A DNA stretch of 64,000 nucleotides from Flavicella marina (GTDB lineage Bacteria > Bacteroidota > Bacteroidia > Flavobacteriales > Flavobacteriaceae), in the NCBI RefSeq assembly GCF_009193215.1, contig NZ_VYVA01000001.1, forward strand, positions 124,001 through 188,000, in the 5' to 3' direction. Shown here one piece after another: positions 27,700-36,183 of the stretch. Under the pieces are notes generated by a model. It did no database searches and had not been told where the DNA came from. It saw only the letters and a list, made by a program, of their open reading frames with translations. How positions within the stretch are numbered: position 1 is the first letter of the stretch; the number at the start of each line of letters is the position of its first letter. Made by a program: the position numbers and the translations under genes.

Positions 27700-29493
27700 T
27701 TATTTCCCTTCCATTTTTTTCTTCAAGTCAGCAAGACCTGCAATATCTCCGAATGTTGATTTCTCAGCACTTTCAGCTTTCTTAGCAGCTGCTTTGATAT
27801 TTTTAGCCTCTTCAGCTCTAAAGATTGCAGTATGAGAAGCAACAATTCTTCTATACTCTTTATTGAACTCTAAGATTTTGAAGTCAGCAGCATCACCTTT
27901 ACCAAGTTTGCTTCCATCTTCTTTTTCTAAATGACGTCCTGGTACGAAAGCCTCAACTCCGTCAGCAAACACAACGATTGCTCCTTTGTCAGTTTTTTCT
28001 TTGATTGTACCTGCATGAACTGAATCGATGCTATAAGTAGCTTCATGTCCATCCCATGGGTTGTCTTGAGTTTGTTTGTGACCTAAGTTTAACTTACGGT
28101 TCTCAACATCCAATTCTAATACTTGAACATCCAATACATCACCAACTGCTACGAAGTCAGATGGGTGTTTGATTTTCTTAGTCCAAGATAAATCAGAAAT
28201 ATAAACCAATCCGTCAATACCTTCCTCTAATTCTACAAATACTCCGAAGTTCGTGTAATTTCTTACAGTTCCTTGGTGCTTAGAACCAACTGGGTATTTC
28301 TTAGTAATATCAGTCCATGGATCTGGGTGTAATTGTTTGATACCTAGAGACATTTTTCTATCCTCTCTATCTAACGTTAAGATTACAGCCTCAACCTCAT
28401 CTCCAACTTTCACGAAATCTTGTGCAGAACGTAAGTGAGTTGACCATGACATTTCAGAAACGTGGATCAATCCTTCTACTCCTTGCTCAACTTCGATAAA
28501 CGCACCGTAATCAGCAAGTACAACTACTTTACCTTTTACTTTGTCACCAACTTTTAATTCAGCATCTAATGCTTCCCAAGGGTGAGCGTTTAATTGTTTC
28601 AATCCTAATTGAATTCTTGTTTTTTGATCATCAAAATCCAAGATTACAACATTTAATTTTTGATCTAATTCAACTACCTCAGATGGGTGGTTAATTCTAG
28701 ACCAAGATAAGTCAGTAATATGAACCAAACCGTCTACTCCACCTAAATCGATGAATACACCGTAAGAAGTAATGTTTTTAACAACACCTTCTAATACTTG
28801 TCCTTTTTCTAACTTAGAAATGATTTCTTTTTTCTGTACTTCGATATCAGCCTCAATAAGTGCTTTATGAGATACTACAACGTTTTTAAACTCGTGGTTG
28901 ATTTTAACAACTTTGAATTCCATTGTTTTATCTACATATTGATCGTAATCTCTAATAGGCTTCACATCAATTTGTGAACCTGGTAAGAAAGCTTCGATTC
29001 CGAATACATCAACAATCATACCTCCTCTAGTTCTACATTTAACGAATCCGTTAACTACTTCACCAGTTTCTTGTGCGTTGATTACTCTATCCCAAGCTTT
29101 GATTACTCTCGCTTTTTTATGAGATAATACTAATTGACCAGAAACGTCTTCTCTTTTATCAACCAATACCTCTACAGTATCACCAACAGCTAAGTTAGGA
29201 TTGTAACGGAATTCGTTCAAAGAGATAACTCCTTCAGATTTTGAATTGATGTCAATAATTGCATCACGTTCAGTAATTCTAGTAACAATACCTTCAATTA
29301 CATCCAACTCGTTTACGAAACCTACAGTTCCTTCTAAAGCTGATTCAAATTCTTTCAATTTAGCCTCATCAACAGCTTCAATACCTTCTTCGTATTTGTG
29401 CCAATCGAAATCTGCTAAAAATTGTTCTGGATTTACAGTTTCAACTGCAGGACTATCCTGAGCTTCCACTTCGTTTTTTAATTCTTCAGACAT
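27700..29493 (-). CDS. rpsA: 30S ribosomal protein S1
   Basis: 597 residues with six S1 RNA-binding repeats, each with the pattern VxGxVxxxxxxGxFVxL. The clearest are VLEGVVKNITSYGVFIDLGG, VKGKVVVLADYGAFIEV and HQGTVRNYTNFGVFVEL. An acidic N-terminal stretch (1-35) precedes them. S1 binds mRNA at the 30S platform. Bacteroidetes lack strong Shine-Dalgarno sites, so S1-mRNA contact to A-rich leaders matters here. It is a single gene with a good promoter, a ~114-base leader and a terminator. S1 represses its own mRNA in E. coli, and the leader here could serve the same purpose. Confidence 0.96.
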   Translation of the reverse strand: MSEELKNEVEAQDSPAVETVNPEQFLADFDWHKYEEGIEAVDEAKLKEFESALEGTVGFVNELDVIEGIVTRITERDAIIDINSKSEGVISLNEFRYNPNLAVGDTVEVLVDKREDVSGQLVLSHKKARVIKAWDRVINAQETGEVVNGFVKCRTRGGMIVDVFGIEAFLPGSQIDVKPIRDYDQYVDKTMEFKVVKINHEFKNVVVSHKALIEADIEVQKKEIISKLEKGQVLEGVVKNITSYGVFIDLGGVDGLVHITDLSWSRINHPSEVVELDQKLNVVILDFDDQKTRIQLGLKQLNAHPWEALDAELKVGDKVKGKVVVLADYGAFIEVEQGVEGLIHVSEMSWSTHLRSAQDFVKVGDEVEAVILTLDREDRKMSLGIKQLHPDPWTDITKKYPVGSKHQGTVRNYTNFGVFVELEEGIDGLVYISDLSWTKKIKHPSDFVAVGDVLDVQVLELDVENRKLNLGHKQTQDNPWDGHEATYSIDSVHAGTIKEKTDKGAIVVFADGVEAFVPGRHLEKEDGSKLGKGDAADFKILEFNKEYRRIVASHTAIFRAEEAKNIKAAAKKAESAEKSTFGDIAGLADLKKKMEGK

Positions 29494-29613
29494 AATGTCT
29501 TAATATTTGTATTTCATTGTCAACCAGATAATTTAAACGATATCAACAACAAAAGATGTTAGTTATATTTTATATAATTCCTTTTCTAATATCTGTACTC
29601 GTAAAAAGGAGTG

Positions 29614-29644
29614 CAAATTTAAGGTTTATTTTTCAATTGCACAA
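29614..29644 (-). promoter_or_regulatory. Promoter of rpsA
   Basis: Minus strand TTG (29644-29642), 20 bases, TAAATTTG (29621-29614). Predicted start near 29607 gives a leader of about 114 bases. Confidence 0.75.
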
Positions 29645-29769
29645 CATCATTACATGTCAAAATTATTTGATTGTTAGCTCTTTATAAAAAAACGCATGGC
29701 TACAACATTCATCAAAGCTTCTATATCAAAAAAGAAACGGTTTCTTTAGATTAATGAAACTATTAGACG

Positions 29770-29777
29770 TACCTTTG
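29770..29777 (+). promoter_or_regulatory. Putative -7 box for the DEAD-box helicase gene
   Basis: TACCTTTG matches TAnnTTTG. The region 19-21 bases upstream has TTTAGA rather than TTG and adjoins an 8-bp inverted repeat (29731-29747). Confidence 0.6.
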
Positions 29778-29840
29778 CAGACTTTTAATAACGGCTAACA
29801 AAGTAGGGATATTATTTTGTAAGTCAATAACTTATACAAA

Positions 29841-31691
29841 ATGTCTACATTTAAAGAATTAGGATTGAACGACGAAATCCTAAAAGCGCTTACCGATTTA
29901 GGATACGAAACACCTTCTGAAATTCAAGAAAAAGCTGTTCCTCAAGTAATTTCATCTACACAAGATTTGAAAGCTTTTGCACAAACAGGAACAGGAAAAA
30001 CTGCCGCATTTAGTTTACCCGTGTTACAAAAACTTGACACGAATAGCAAAGCTACACAAGCAATCATACTCTCTCCAACAAGAGAATTAGCAGTACAAAT
30101 TGGAAAAAATATTGAAAGTTTTTCTAAATACATGAAAGGCGTAAACGTACTTACAGTTTACGGTGGTGCAAATATTGAAGAACAAATTAGAGGTCTTAGA
30201 AAAGGAGTTCAAATTGTTGTTGGTACTCCAGGTAGAACCGTAGACCTTATCAAAAGAGGAAAACTAAAACTGGAAAATGTACAATGGTTGATCTTAGATG
30301 AAGCAGACGAAATGCTAAACATGGGATTCAAAGATGAATTAGACCAAGTTTTAGAAGTTACACCTGTAGAAAAACAAACGTTACTTTTTTCTGCTACCTT
30401 CCCAAGAGAAGTTGAATCTATTGCGAGAAACTATATGGATGACCCAATGGAAATCACTGCGGGTCAAAAAAACAAAGGTTCTGATAACGTAACCAACGAA
30501 TACTATATGGTTACAGAAAGAAACCGCTACCCAGCACTTAGAAGAATTTGTGATGCAAACCCTGATATTTATGGAATCGTATTTTGTCGAACAAAACGCG
30601 AAACTGCTCAGGTAGCTGACAACCTTATTCAAGATGGATACAATGCAGATGCACTTCACGGAGACTTATCTCAAGCTCAACGTGATGGGGTAATGCAAAA
30701 GTTCAGAAACAAAAGTTTACAAATGCTGGTTGCAACAGATGTTGCTGCACGTGGTTTAGATGTAAACAACTTAACTCATGTAATCAACTACAAATTACCA
30801 GATCAGATTGAAGCTTATACACACAGAAGTGGACGTACAGGTAGAGCCGGTAACAAAGGTTTATCAATTGCAATTATCACCAATAAAGAGTTGAGCAAAT
30901 TGCGTCCAATTGAACGTAAAATCAACAAAAAATTCGAAAAGAAAGACGTTCCAAGCGGTGAAGAAATCTGTAAGAGCCAGTTGTTTAGTTTGATTAACAA
31001 TGTTAAAGAAACTGAAGTAAACCACAAACAAATAGACAGCTATCTTGAAAGTATTTATAGCAGTTTAGAAGGACTTGATAGAGAGGAATTGATTCAAAAA
31101 TTTGTTTCTGTAGAGTTCAACAAATTCTTAAAACATTATGCTAATTCACGTGATTTAAACGAAGCAGAAAGAAGCAGAACAGACGAAAGAGGCAAATCAA
31201 GAGATGACGAAAACATGACACGTTTCTTTATCAACCTAGGTAGAAAAGATGACTTAAACCCAGGTAAATTGATAGGTCTAATCAACCAACAAGAAATCAC
31301 AGACAATGTAGAGATTGGTCAAATTGAAATACTAGACACCTTCTCATTCTTTGAATTAGACAAAAACTTTACAGATGAAACAATCAGTGCTTTTGAAGGA
31401 GCTGATTTTAACGGACGTAGTGTAAACGTAGAAATCACTCAAAAGAAAAAACGTTCTGGTGGCGGAGGTCGAGGAAGACGTGATCGCAGAGGTGGAAGCG
31501 AAGACAGAAGAGGTAGAGGAAGACGTTACGAAGGAGGAAATCGCTCTGAAAGAAGAAGTGGCGGTAGATCTGACAGAAATGACAGCAGACGAAGAGACGG
31601 AGATTCTAAAGACAATAGAAGATCTTCAGACAGACCTGATAGATCAGATAGATCTGACAGAAGTGCAGGTTTTGGAAGAAGAAGAAACTAG
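29841..31691 (+). CDS. DEAD-box RNA helicase (DeaD/CsdA-like)
   Basis: 616 residues. The Q motif is FKELGLNDEILKALTDLGY..PSEIQ. Then come AQTGTGKT (motif I), PTRELA (Ia), DEADEMLNMGF (II), SATF (III), ATDVAARGLDV (V) and HRSGRTGRAG (VI). A DbpA-like RNA-binding domain spans about 470-545 (MTRFFINLGRKDDLNPGKLIGLI). The last 65 residues are a low-complexity Arg/Gly/Asp/Ser tail. This order matches CsdA/DeaD helicases, which unwind RNA in ribosome assembly and cold adaptation. It is a single gene with a structured leader and a bidirectional terminator. Confidence 0.95.
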   Translation: MSTFKELGLNDEILKALTDLGYETPSEIQEKAVPQVISSTQDLKAFAQTGTGKTAAFSLPVLQKLDTNSKATQAIILSPTRELAVQIGKNIESFSKYMKGVNVLTVYGGANIEEQIRGLRKGVQIVVGTPGRTVDLIKRGKLKLENVQWLILDEADEMLNMGFKDELDQVLEVTPVEKQTLLFSATFPREVESIARNYMDDPMEITAGQKNKGSDNVTNEYYMVTERNRYPALRRICDANPDIYGIVFCRTKRETAQVADNLIQDGYNADALHGDLSQAQRDGVMQKFRNKSLQMLVATDVAARGLDVNNLTHVINYKLPDQIEAYTHRSGRTGRAGNKGLSIAIITNKELSKLRPIERKINKKFEKKDVPSGEEICKSQLFSLINNVKETEVNHKQIDSYLESIYSSLEGLDREELIQKFVSVEFNKFLKHYANSRDLNEAERSRTDERGKSRDDENMTRFFINLGRKDDLNPGKLIGLINQQEITDNVEIGQIEILDTFSFFELDKNFTDETISAFEGADFNGRSVNVEITQKKKRSGGGGRGRRDRRGGSEDRRGRGRRYEGGNRSERRSGGRSDRNDSRRRDGDSKDNRRSSDRPDRSDRSDRSAGFGRRRN

Positions 31692-31704
31692 TTTAGATGT
31701 ACAT

Positions 31705-31742
31705 AAAAAAAAGCAGGAACCATAATATTCCTGCTTTTTTTT
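31705..31742. terminator. Bidirectional terminator (DEAD-box / DUF1254 gene)
   Basis: Stem GCAGGAA with TTCCTGC around an 8-base loop, flanked by runs of A and T on both sides, between convergent genes. Confidence 0.88.
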
Positions 31743-31754
31743 GTTGTGAATTAA

Positions 31755-33290
31755 TTATTTTATCATTTGTGCATCTGAAGGATACCATTCTCCATCAAAC
31801 CAAGGTTCAAGTGGCCCATACAATCTAAATATAGTGTTCCAACCTTTTCCGGGTATGGTTTGTATCCAATTATTTTCTAAACCTATAGGAGGAGTAGGAG
31901 CAAAATAAATATCGTATGATCCATCATCGTTTTTAACGATACCTTTTTTATTACTGTCAATACCAGGGAAACGCTGATCTGTTTGTAACATTGAGCGTGT
32001 TTGGTTATCATAAATAGTAAAAGACCAAAAATCTTTCATAGGAGCATTCGCTGGTACATTAAACTTATAGGTTTTACTTCCATCAAATGTATTTCCTTCA
32101 GCATCTGAATAAGCAATTGCATATTGCGAACCTTTCCCTATTATTTTCATAGACATCGCTGGTGTAATTCCCGTAGCATAAAAATGAAAAGCTGCACGAG
32201 CATCTAACAACCGAACACCCTCATGCTCAAATAAATAACTTTTATAAGCTAGAGGATTTAACCATTTGGTACCTTTGAACTTAGTCAAATATTCTGATCT
32301 TGGTTTTGCCATCTGCGTTCTCACGATTGCAGCACCTATCTTAGCAGCTTCTTTTAAGATCTTTTGCATACGTTCATCAGGAGCAAATTCTTGACCTTTT
32401 TTAATTCCTATAGCAGCTAACACCCCCAACAATTCAGGGTTTTCACCGATAGTCGGTTCAGCTTGTACAACCGCATTCATTTCATCAAAAATTTTCTCAT
32501 CCATTCTATGAATGGTATTATTTAACACTCCCGAAGCATTTACAAAAGTCATTTTTGGAGGATTATTCTTCTTAGAAAGAGGATATACCTTAAAGCTTTT
32601 CTTGGTTGCATCAACGGCAGGCTTAGGACTTCCATCTTTTTGGAAACCTCTCCAAATCACCCAGTGTCCATACGTATTCGCGTGTCGAACAAAATAACCA
32701 TCAGGTATCTTTCCTTTGTACCCTGGAGGCACAATTAAAAATTTTCCGCCTTTTGACTTATCCGGTCCCAAACGGCCAAAATCTGCTACATATTTAAACC
32801 AATGATCGTCAATAATCCCCAATACATCTGGTGGCGTTTCTATCACCATTGGCTCATCCCCTAACTCTAACCATGTAGCCATGTAGACAGAAGTAGTATT
32901 TGGTGTTAACCAAAAAGCCTTCGAATCCATCAAATCTTCAAATAGAACTGCCGTGTAATTTGCAGGTCCAAATTCAAGAATTCCATTTTTCATGCCTTCC
33001 ATTGAAGCTATTTGAATTCCCTTTAAAAAAGCTTCAACACCATTATGAAGGTCAACATAGTCGTATACTTTCTTTTGAGTATCCTCTAACGGAACTCCAT
33101 CAAAAAAATTCAATTCACCAATTTCTGTTTGCAACAAATTGGGTGTAGAAATACCCTCAGGAATTTCTGTGGTCATTTTCATTTTCTGAATCTCTACAAC
33201 TACGTCTTTTTCAATCGAGCTCTTCTTCTCTGCACAAGAGAACAAGGTCAACACACTTCCAAGTAACACTAAGTTTTTTGATATTTCCAT
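31755..33290 (-). CDS. DUF1254/DUF1214 lipoprotein
   Basis: 511 residues from the ATG at 33290, which gives a clean lipobox LTLFSC (Cys19). An earlier in-frame ATG at 33329 would put 13 residues before the signal and is less likely. The N-terminal half resembles DUF1254 (ANYTAVLFEDLMDSKAFWLTPNTTSVYMATWLEL). The C-terminal part resembles DUF1214 (FWSFTIYDNQTRSMLQTDQRFPGIDS and NWIQTIPGKGWNTIFRLYGPL). The molecular function of this pair of domains is unknown. The protein is predicted to sit at the periplasmic or outer-membrane face. It is a single gene, convergent with the DEAD-box gene and divergent from the rRNA methyltransferase gene. Confidence 0.88.
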   Translation of the reverse strand: MEISKNLVLLGSVLTLFSCAEKKSSIEKDVVVEIQKMKMTTEIPEGISTPNLLQTEIGELNFFDGVPLEDTQKKVYDYVDLHNGVEAFLKGIQIASMEGMKNGILEFGPANYTAVLFEDLMDSKAFWLTPNTTSVYMATWLELGDEPMVIETPPDVLGIIDDHWFKYVADFGRLGPDKSKGGKFLIVPPGYKGKIPDGYFVRHANTYGHWVIWRGFQKDGSPKPAVDATKKSFKVYPLSKKNNPPKMTFVNASGVLNNTIHRMDEKIFDEMNAVVQAEPTIGENPELLGVLAAIGIKKGQEFAPDERMQKILKEAAKIGAAIVRTQMAKPRSEYLTKFKGTKWLNPLAYKSYLFEHEGVRLLDARAAFHFYATGITPAMSMKIIGKGSQYAIAYSDAEGNTFDGSKTYKFNVPANAPMKDFWSFTIYDNQTRSMLQTDQRFPGIDSNKKGIVKNDDGSYDIYFAPTPPIGLENNWIQTIPGKGWNTIFRLYGPLEPWFDGEWYPSDAQMIK

Positions 33291-33422
33291 AAATTTATTT
33301 TTTGTGATGTTGAAATTAATAAAATACAACTCCTAAATCAAATCTTTAGGTTTTTATTTCAAAGAATAAAACGAAACAAATCTTTTTAAAAAGCTAAAAG
33401 ACATATAATTTGATAAAAAAAG

Positions 33423-33430
33423 TATCTTTG
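33423..33430 (+). promoter_or_regulatory. Putative -7 box overlapping the start of the rRNA methyltransferase gene
   Basis: TATCTTTG ends only four bases before the ATG at 33435. Transcription from it would start at or next to the initiation codon, implying a leaderless or nearly leaderless mRNA. Confidence 0.55.
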
Positions 33431-33434
33431 CAAA

Positions 33435-34844
33435 ATGGGCAGAAAAAAGAAAAATTACGTTTTTGAAAACGTTGAAGTTATAGATGCAGGCGCTAGAGGT
33501 AAATCGGTAGCGAAAGCTCCTGATGGAAGAGTTATTTTTTTAACAAATGCTATTCCGGGTGATGTAGTTGATATCACAACGGGAAGAAAGAGAAAAGCTT
33601 ATTTTGAAGGTACCGCTACAAAATTTCATAAATACTCTGACAAACGTGCAGAGCCCAAATGCACCCATTTTGAACACTGTGGAGGATGCAAATGGCAGCA
33701 TATGAAATACGAAGACCAACTCTTTTATAAAGAAAAAGAAACTGTTCAAAATCTTCAGCGTATTGGTCATTTAGAATTAGAAAACATCACTCCTATTTTA
33801 GGCTGTGAAGAATCCTATTTTTACAGAAATAAAATGGAGTTTTCATTTTCTAGCAATCGTTGGTTGACTTATGAAGAAATCAATTCTCAAGAAGAAGTTG
33901 ACAATAAAAATGCACTTGGCTTCCATATTTCAGGAATGTGGGATAAGATTCTAGACATCGAAAAATGTTATCTACAAGAAGACCCTTCTAACGAAATACG
34001 AAACACAATAAAGGAATTTGCTATTGAAAACAATATCGAATTTTACAATCCGAGGGAACAAGAAGGACTTTTAAGAACCATGATGTTGCGTATAGTATCA
34101 ACTGGTGAGATCATGTTAGTAATTCAATTTTTCAAAGAAGACAAAGAAAAAAGAGAATTATTACTGAATTTTATTCTCGAGAGATTCCCAAGCATTACCT
34201 CACTACAATACATCATTAATAGTAAAGGCAATGATTCTATTTACGATCAAGAAATAGTTCTATACAATGGTAGAGATCATATTTTTGAAGAAATGGAAGG
34301 TTTACGTTTCAAAATAAATGCCAAATCTTTTTACCAAACAAACTCAAAACAAGCGTACGAATTATATAAAGTTACAAGAAATTTAGCCGCACTAACAGGT
34401 GAAGAACTAGTATATGATTTATACACCGGAACTGGAACTATTGCGCAATTTGTCGCTAAAAAAGCAAAAAAAGTAATTGGTGTAGAATCTGTACCAGAAG
34501 CTATAGAAGATGCTAAAGGTAACGCCGAACACAATAAAATTGATAATGTTGATTTTTATGTAGGAGACATGAAAGAAGTATTCACTTCTGAATTTATCAA
34601 AACACATGGACAACCAGATGTTATTATTACGGACCCTCCGAGAGATGGAATGCACAAAAAAGTGGTAGAACAGATTTTAAACATCTCACCTAAAAGAATT
34701 GTTTACGTAAGCTGTAATTCTGCAACTCAAGCGAGAGATTTGGCATTGATGAAACATCAATACAGAGTTTCAAACAATCAAGCTGTGGACATGTTTCCAC
34801 AAACACACCATGTTGAGAATGTTGTGCTCTTAGAATTAAAATAA
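33435..34844 (+). CDS. rlmD: 23S rRNA (uracil-5-)-methyltransferase, RlmD/RumA family
   Basis: 469 residues. An N-terminal TRAM-type OB fold (about 8-62) is followed by an iron-sulfur site with Cys76, Cys82 and Cys85 (CTHFEHCGGC) and a fourth Cys in DIEKCYLQ. The SAM domain has DLYTGTGTIAQF, TDPPRDGMHKK, and the nucleophile-containing VYVSCNSATQARDL. These features define the RumA class, which methylates U1939 (sometimes U747) of 23S rRNA. The [4Fe-4S] ligands favour RlmD over tRNA TrmA. Which uridine is the target is not certain. It is a single gene with a bidirectional terminator behind it. Confidence 0.9.
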   Translation: MGRKKKNYVFENVEVIDAGARGKSVAKAPDGRVIFLTNAIPGDVVDITTGRKRKAYFEGTATKFHKYSDKRAEPKCTHFEHCGGCKWQHMKYEDQLFYKEKETVQNLQRIGHLELENITPILGCEESYFYRNKMEFSFSSNRWLTYEEINSQEEVDNKNALGFHISGMWDKILDIEKCYLQEDPSNEIRNTIKEFAIENNIEFYNPREQEGLLRTMMLRIVSTGEIMLVIQFFKEDKEKRELLLNFILERFPSITSLQYIINSKGNDSIYDQEIVLYNGRDHIFEEMEGLRFKINAKSFYQTNSKQAYELYKVTRNLAALTGEELVYDLYTGTGTIAQFVAKKAKKVIGVESVPEAIEDAKGNAEHNKIDNVDFYVGDMKEVFTSEFIKTHGQPDVIITDPPRDGMHKKVVEQILNISPKRIVYVSCNSATQARDLALMKHQYRVSNNQAVDMFPQTHHVENVVLLELK

Positions 34845-34862
34845 TACACGAACTCATCTCAT

Positions 34863-34901
34863 AAAAAAAAGCCAAATAAAATAATTCATTTGGCTTTTTT
34901 T
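34863..34901. terminator. Bidirectional terminator (rlmD / TPR gene)
   Basis: AAGCCAAAT and ATTTGGCTT arms flanked by A and T runs on both sides, between convergent genes. Confidence 0.88.
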
Positions 34902-34919
34902 ATTTGTTAAAAACAAAAA

Positions 34920-36173
34920 CTATAGAGCATCTAACCTTGCTTTCATTTCTTTTTGCTTGTCGTACATTTCTAACAATTCATACAAACCTACTAACGTACT
35001 TAATGTATTTTCGTTTTGAGGCTTCAATTCCAATGTTTTCTCAAAGTAAGGCAAAGCTTCTTTATAAACTACTTTCTGTTTTTCGTTTAACTCATCATAC
35101 TTTTTGAAATTCGAAAGATTCTCATTCATTTCCTCAATAATAGGTTTTGTCTTTTCTAAAATTGCAACCCCAATATTATTGTATGCATCCGCATAATCTG
35201 GCTTCAACTCAATAGCCTTTTCAAACGCCTTAATTGACTCCTCGATATACCCTTGTTCTAAAGTCAAAACTCCAACATTATAAAACAACAACGGATCATC
35301 TGGTCGTAACTCGATAGCTTTTCTAAGACCTTCCAAAAACTTTTCGTTATCTCCTAATTTATAGTAAATATTAGCTTCACTAATAATTAAAGTATAATCA
35401 TTTGGATATAATTTCTTAGCTTCTCCAATTGCCTTTAAAGCCCCTTGTTCATCTCCTTTTGCGATATAACTCAAAGCTATATTTTTCACTACATCTCCTG
35501 CCCTTGATTCTGTTTGATACACCTCTGGATTCGTAGCTGCTTTTAAAACAACCTGATTATTCATCTCTTTTTGTGATGAAAAATACATATACTCACCATT
35601 AATTGCACTTTTAGCTCTATACTGCGTTGCAATTCCAGTATACCCCAACTCTAATAATTTCTTATAAATTCTAATTGATTTATCATAATCTTTATCCAAA
35701 AACGCACTTAAGGCTGCATTGTCTAGAAAAGAGGTATCTCTACTACTTAATGCATACACCGTTTCAAATTGAAAACTTGCATTTTTATAGTTCTTCTCTT
35801 TGTAGAATTTAGAACCAGATGCAGCAAATTTCTGTACATATTTTTGCAGTTCAGCTTCCGCTTCTTTAAGATACTTTTTTAAGTTGTTTTCTTTTTCAAA
35901 TTCAATCAACTCTTTGTAAGCTCTAGCAGCTGGCTTATCATTTTTCCAATTTTTACCATCACCTCTTAAAGCTTTTGCTTTAATATAATAGTACTTTTCC
36001 TTCAATTTGGCATCCATATCCGCCAACATAGGATCTACTACTTTAAGCTGCTCTAAAGCTTCGGTATACTTTTCTTTTTTCAACGATTTCTCAGCTGTTT
36101 TTAATTCTTTTTTCTGAGAAAAAACTGACACACTAAACGATAGCATGAACAGTAATAATAATCTAATTTTCAT
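34920..36173 (-). CDS. TPR-repeat protein, exported
   Basis: 417 residues from the ATG at 36173, which begins a signal peptide (MKIRLLLLFMLSFSVSVFSQ). Earlier in-frame starts overlap gyrA and lack signal logic. The chain carries about six to eight tetratricopeptide repeats. The clearest, at about 300-345, are DPLLFYNVGVLTLEQGYIEESIKAFEKAIELKP and the following ADAYNNIGVAILE unit. A Lys/Glu-rich coiled part surrounds them. TPR proteins act as scaffolds, and the partner is unknown. It begins 10 bases after the gyrA stop codon and probably shares its transcript. Confidence 0.88.
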   Translation of the reverse strand: MKIRLLLLFMLSFSVSVFSQKKELKTAEKSLKKEKYTEALEQLKVVDPMLADMDAKLKEKYYYIKAKALRGDGKNWKNDKPAARAYKELIEFEKENNLKKYLKEAEAELQKYVQKFAASGSKFYKEKNYKNASFQFETVYALSSRDTSFLDNAALSAFLDKDYDKSIRIYKKLLELGYTGIATQYRAKSAINGEYMYFSSQKEMNNQVVLKAATNPEVYQTESRAGDVVKNIALSYIAKGDEQGALKAIGEAKKLYPNDYTLIISEANIYYKLGDNEKFLEGLRKAIELRPDDPLLFYNVGVLTLEQGYIEESIKAFEKAIELKPDYADAYNNIGVAILEKTKPIIEEMNENLSNFKKYDELNEKQKVVYKEALPYFEKTLELKPQNENTLSTLVGLYELLEMYDKQKEMKARLDAL

Positions 36174-36183
36174 ATGTTTATAT

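Larger units (their letters stand above)
29494..29840. other. 347-base divergent regulatory region between rpsA and the DEAD-box gene
   Basis: No gene is seen. It holds the rpsA promoter and its 114-base leader. Within that leader a TCCTTTT/AAAAGGA stem can form, and a five-codon frame (MKYKY, stop at 29500) ends six bases before the S1 start codon. On the other strand it holds the DEAD-box promoter, an inverted repeat AAAGAAAC-G-GTTTCTTT (29731-29747) just upstream of it, and a ~57-base leader that can pair with itself. Confidence 0.7.

Noticed and set aside
31459-31725. Glu/Val-rich 88-residue frame inside the DEAD-box gene end
   Set aside because: It is the frame-shifted reading of the Arg/Gly/Asp repeat tail. 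The helicase frame explains the sequence fully.
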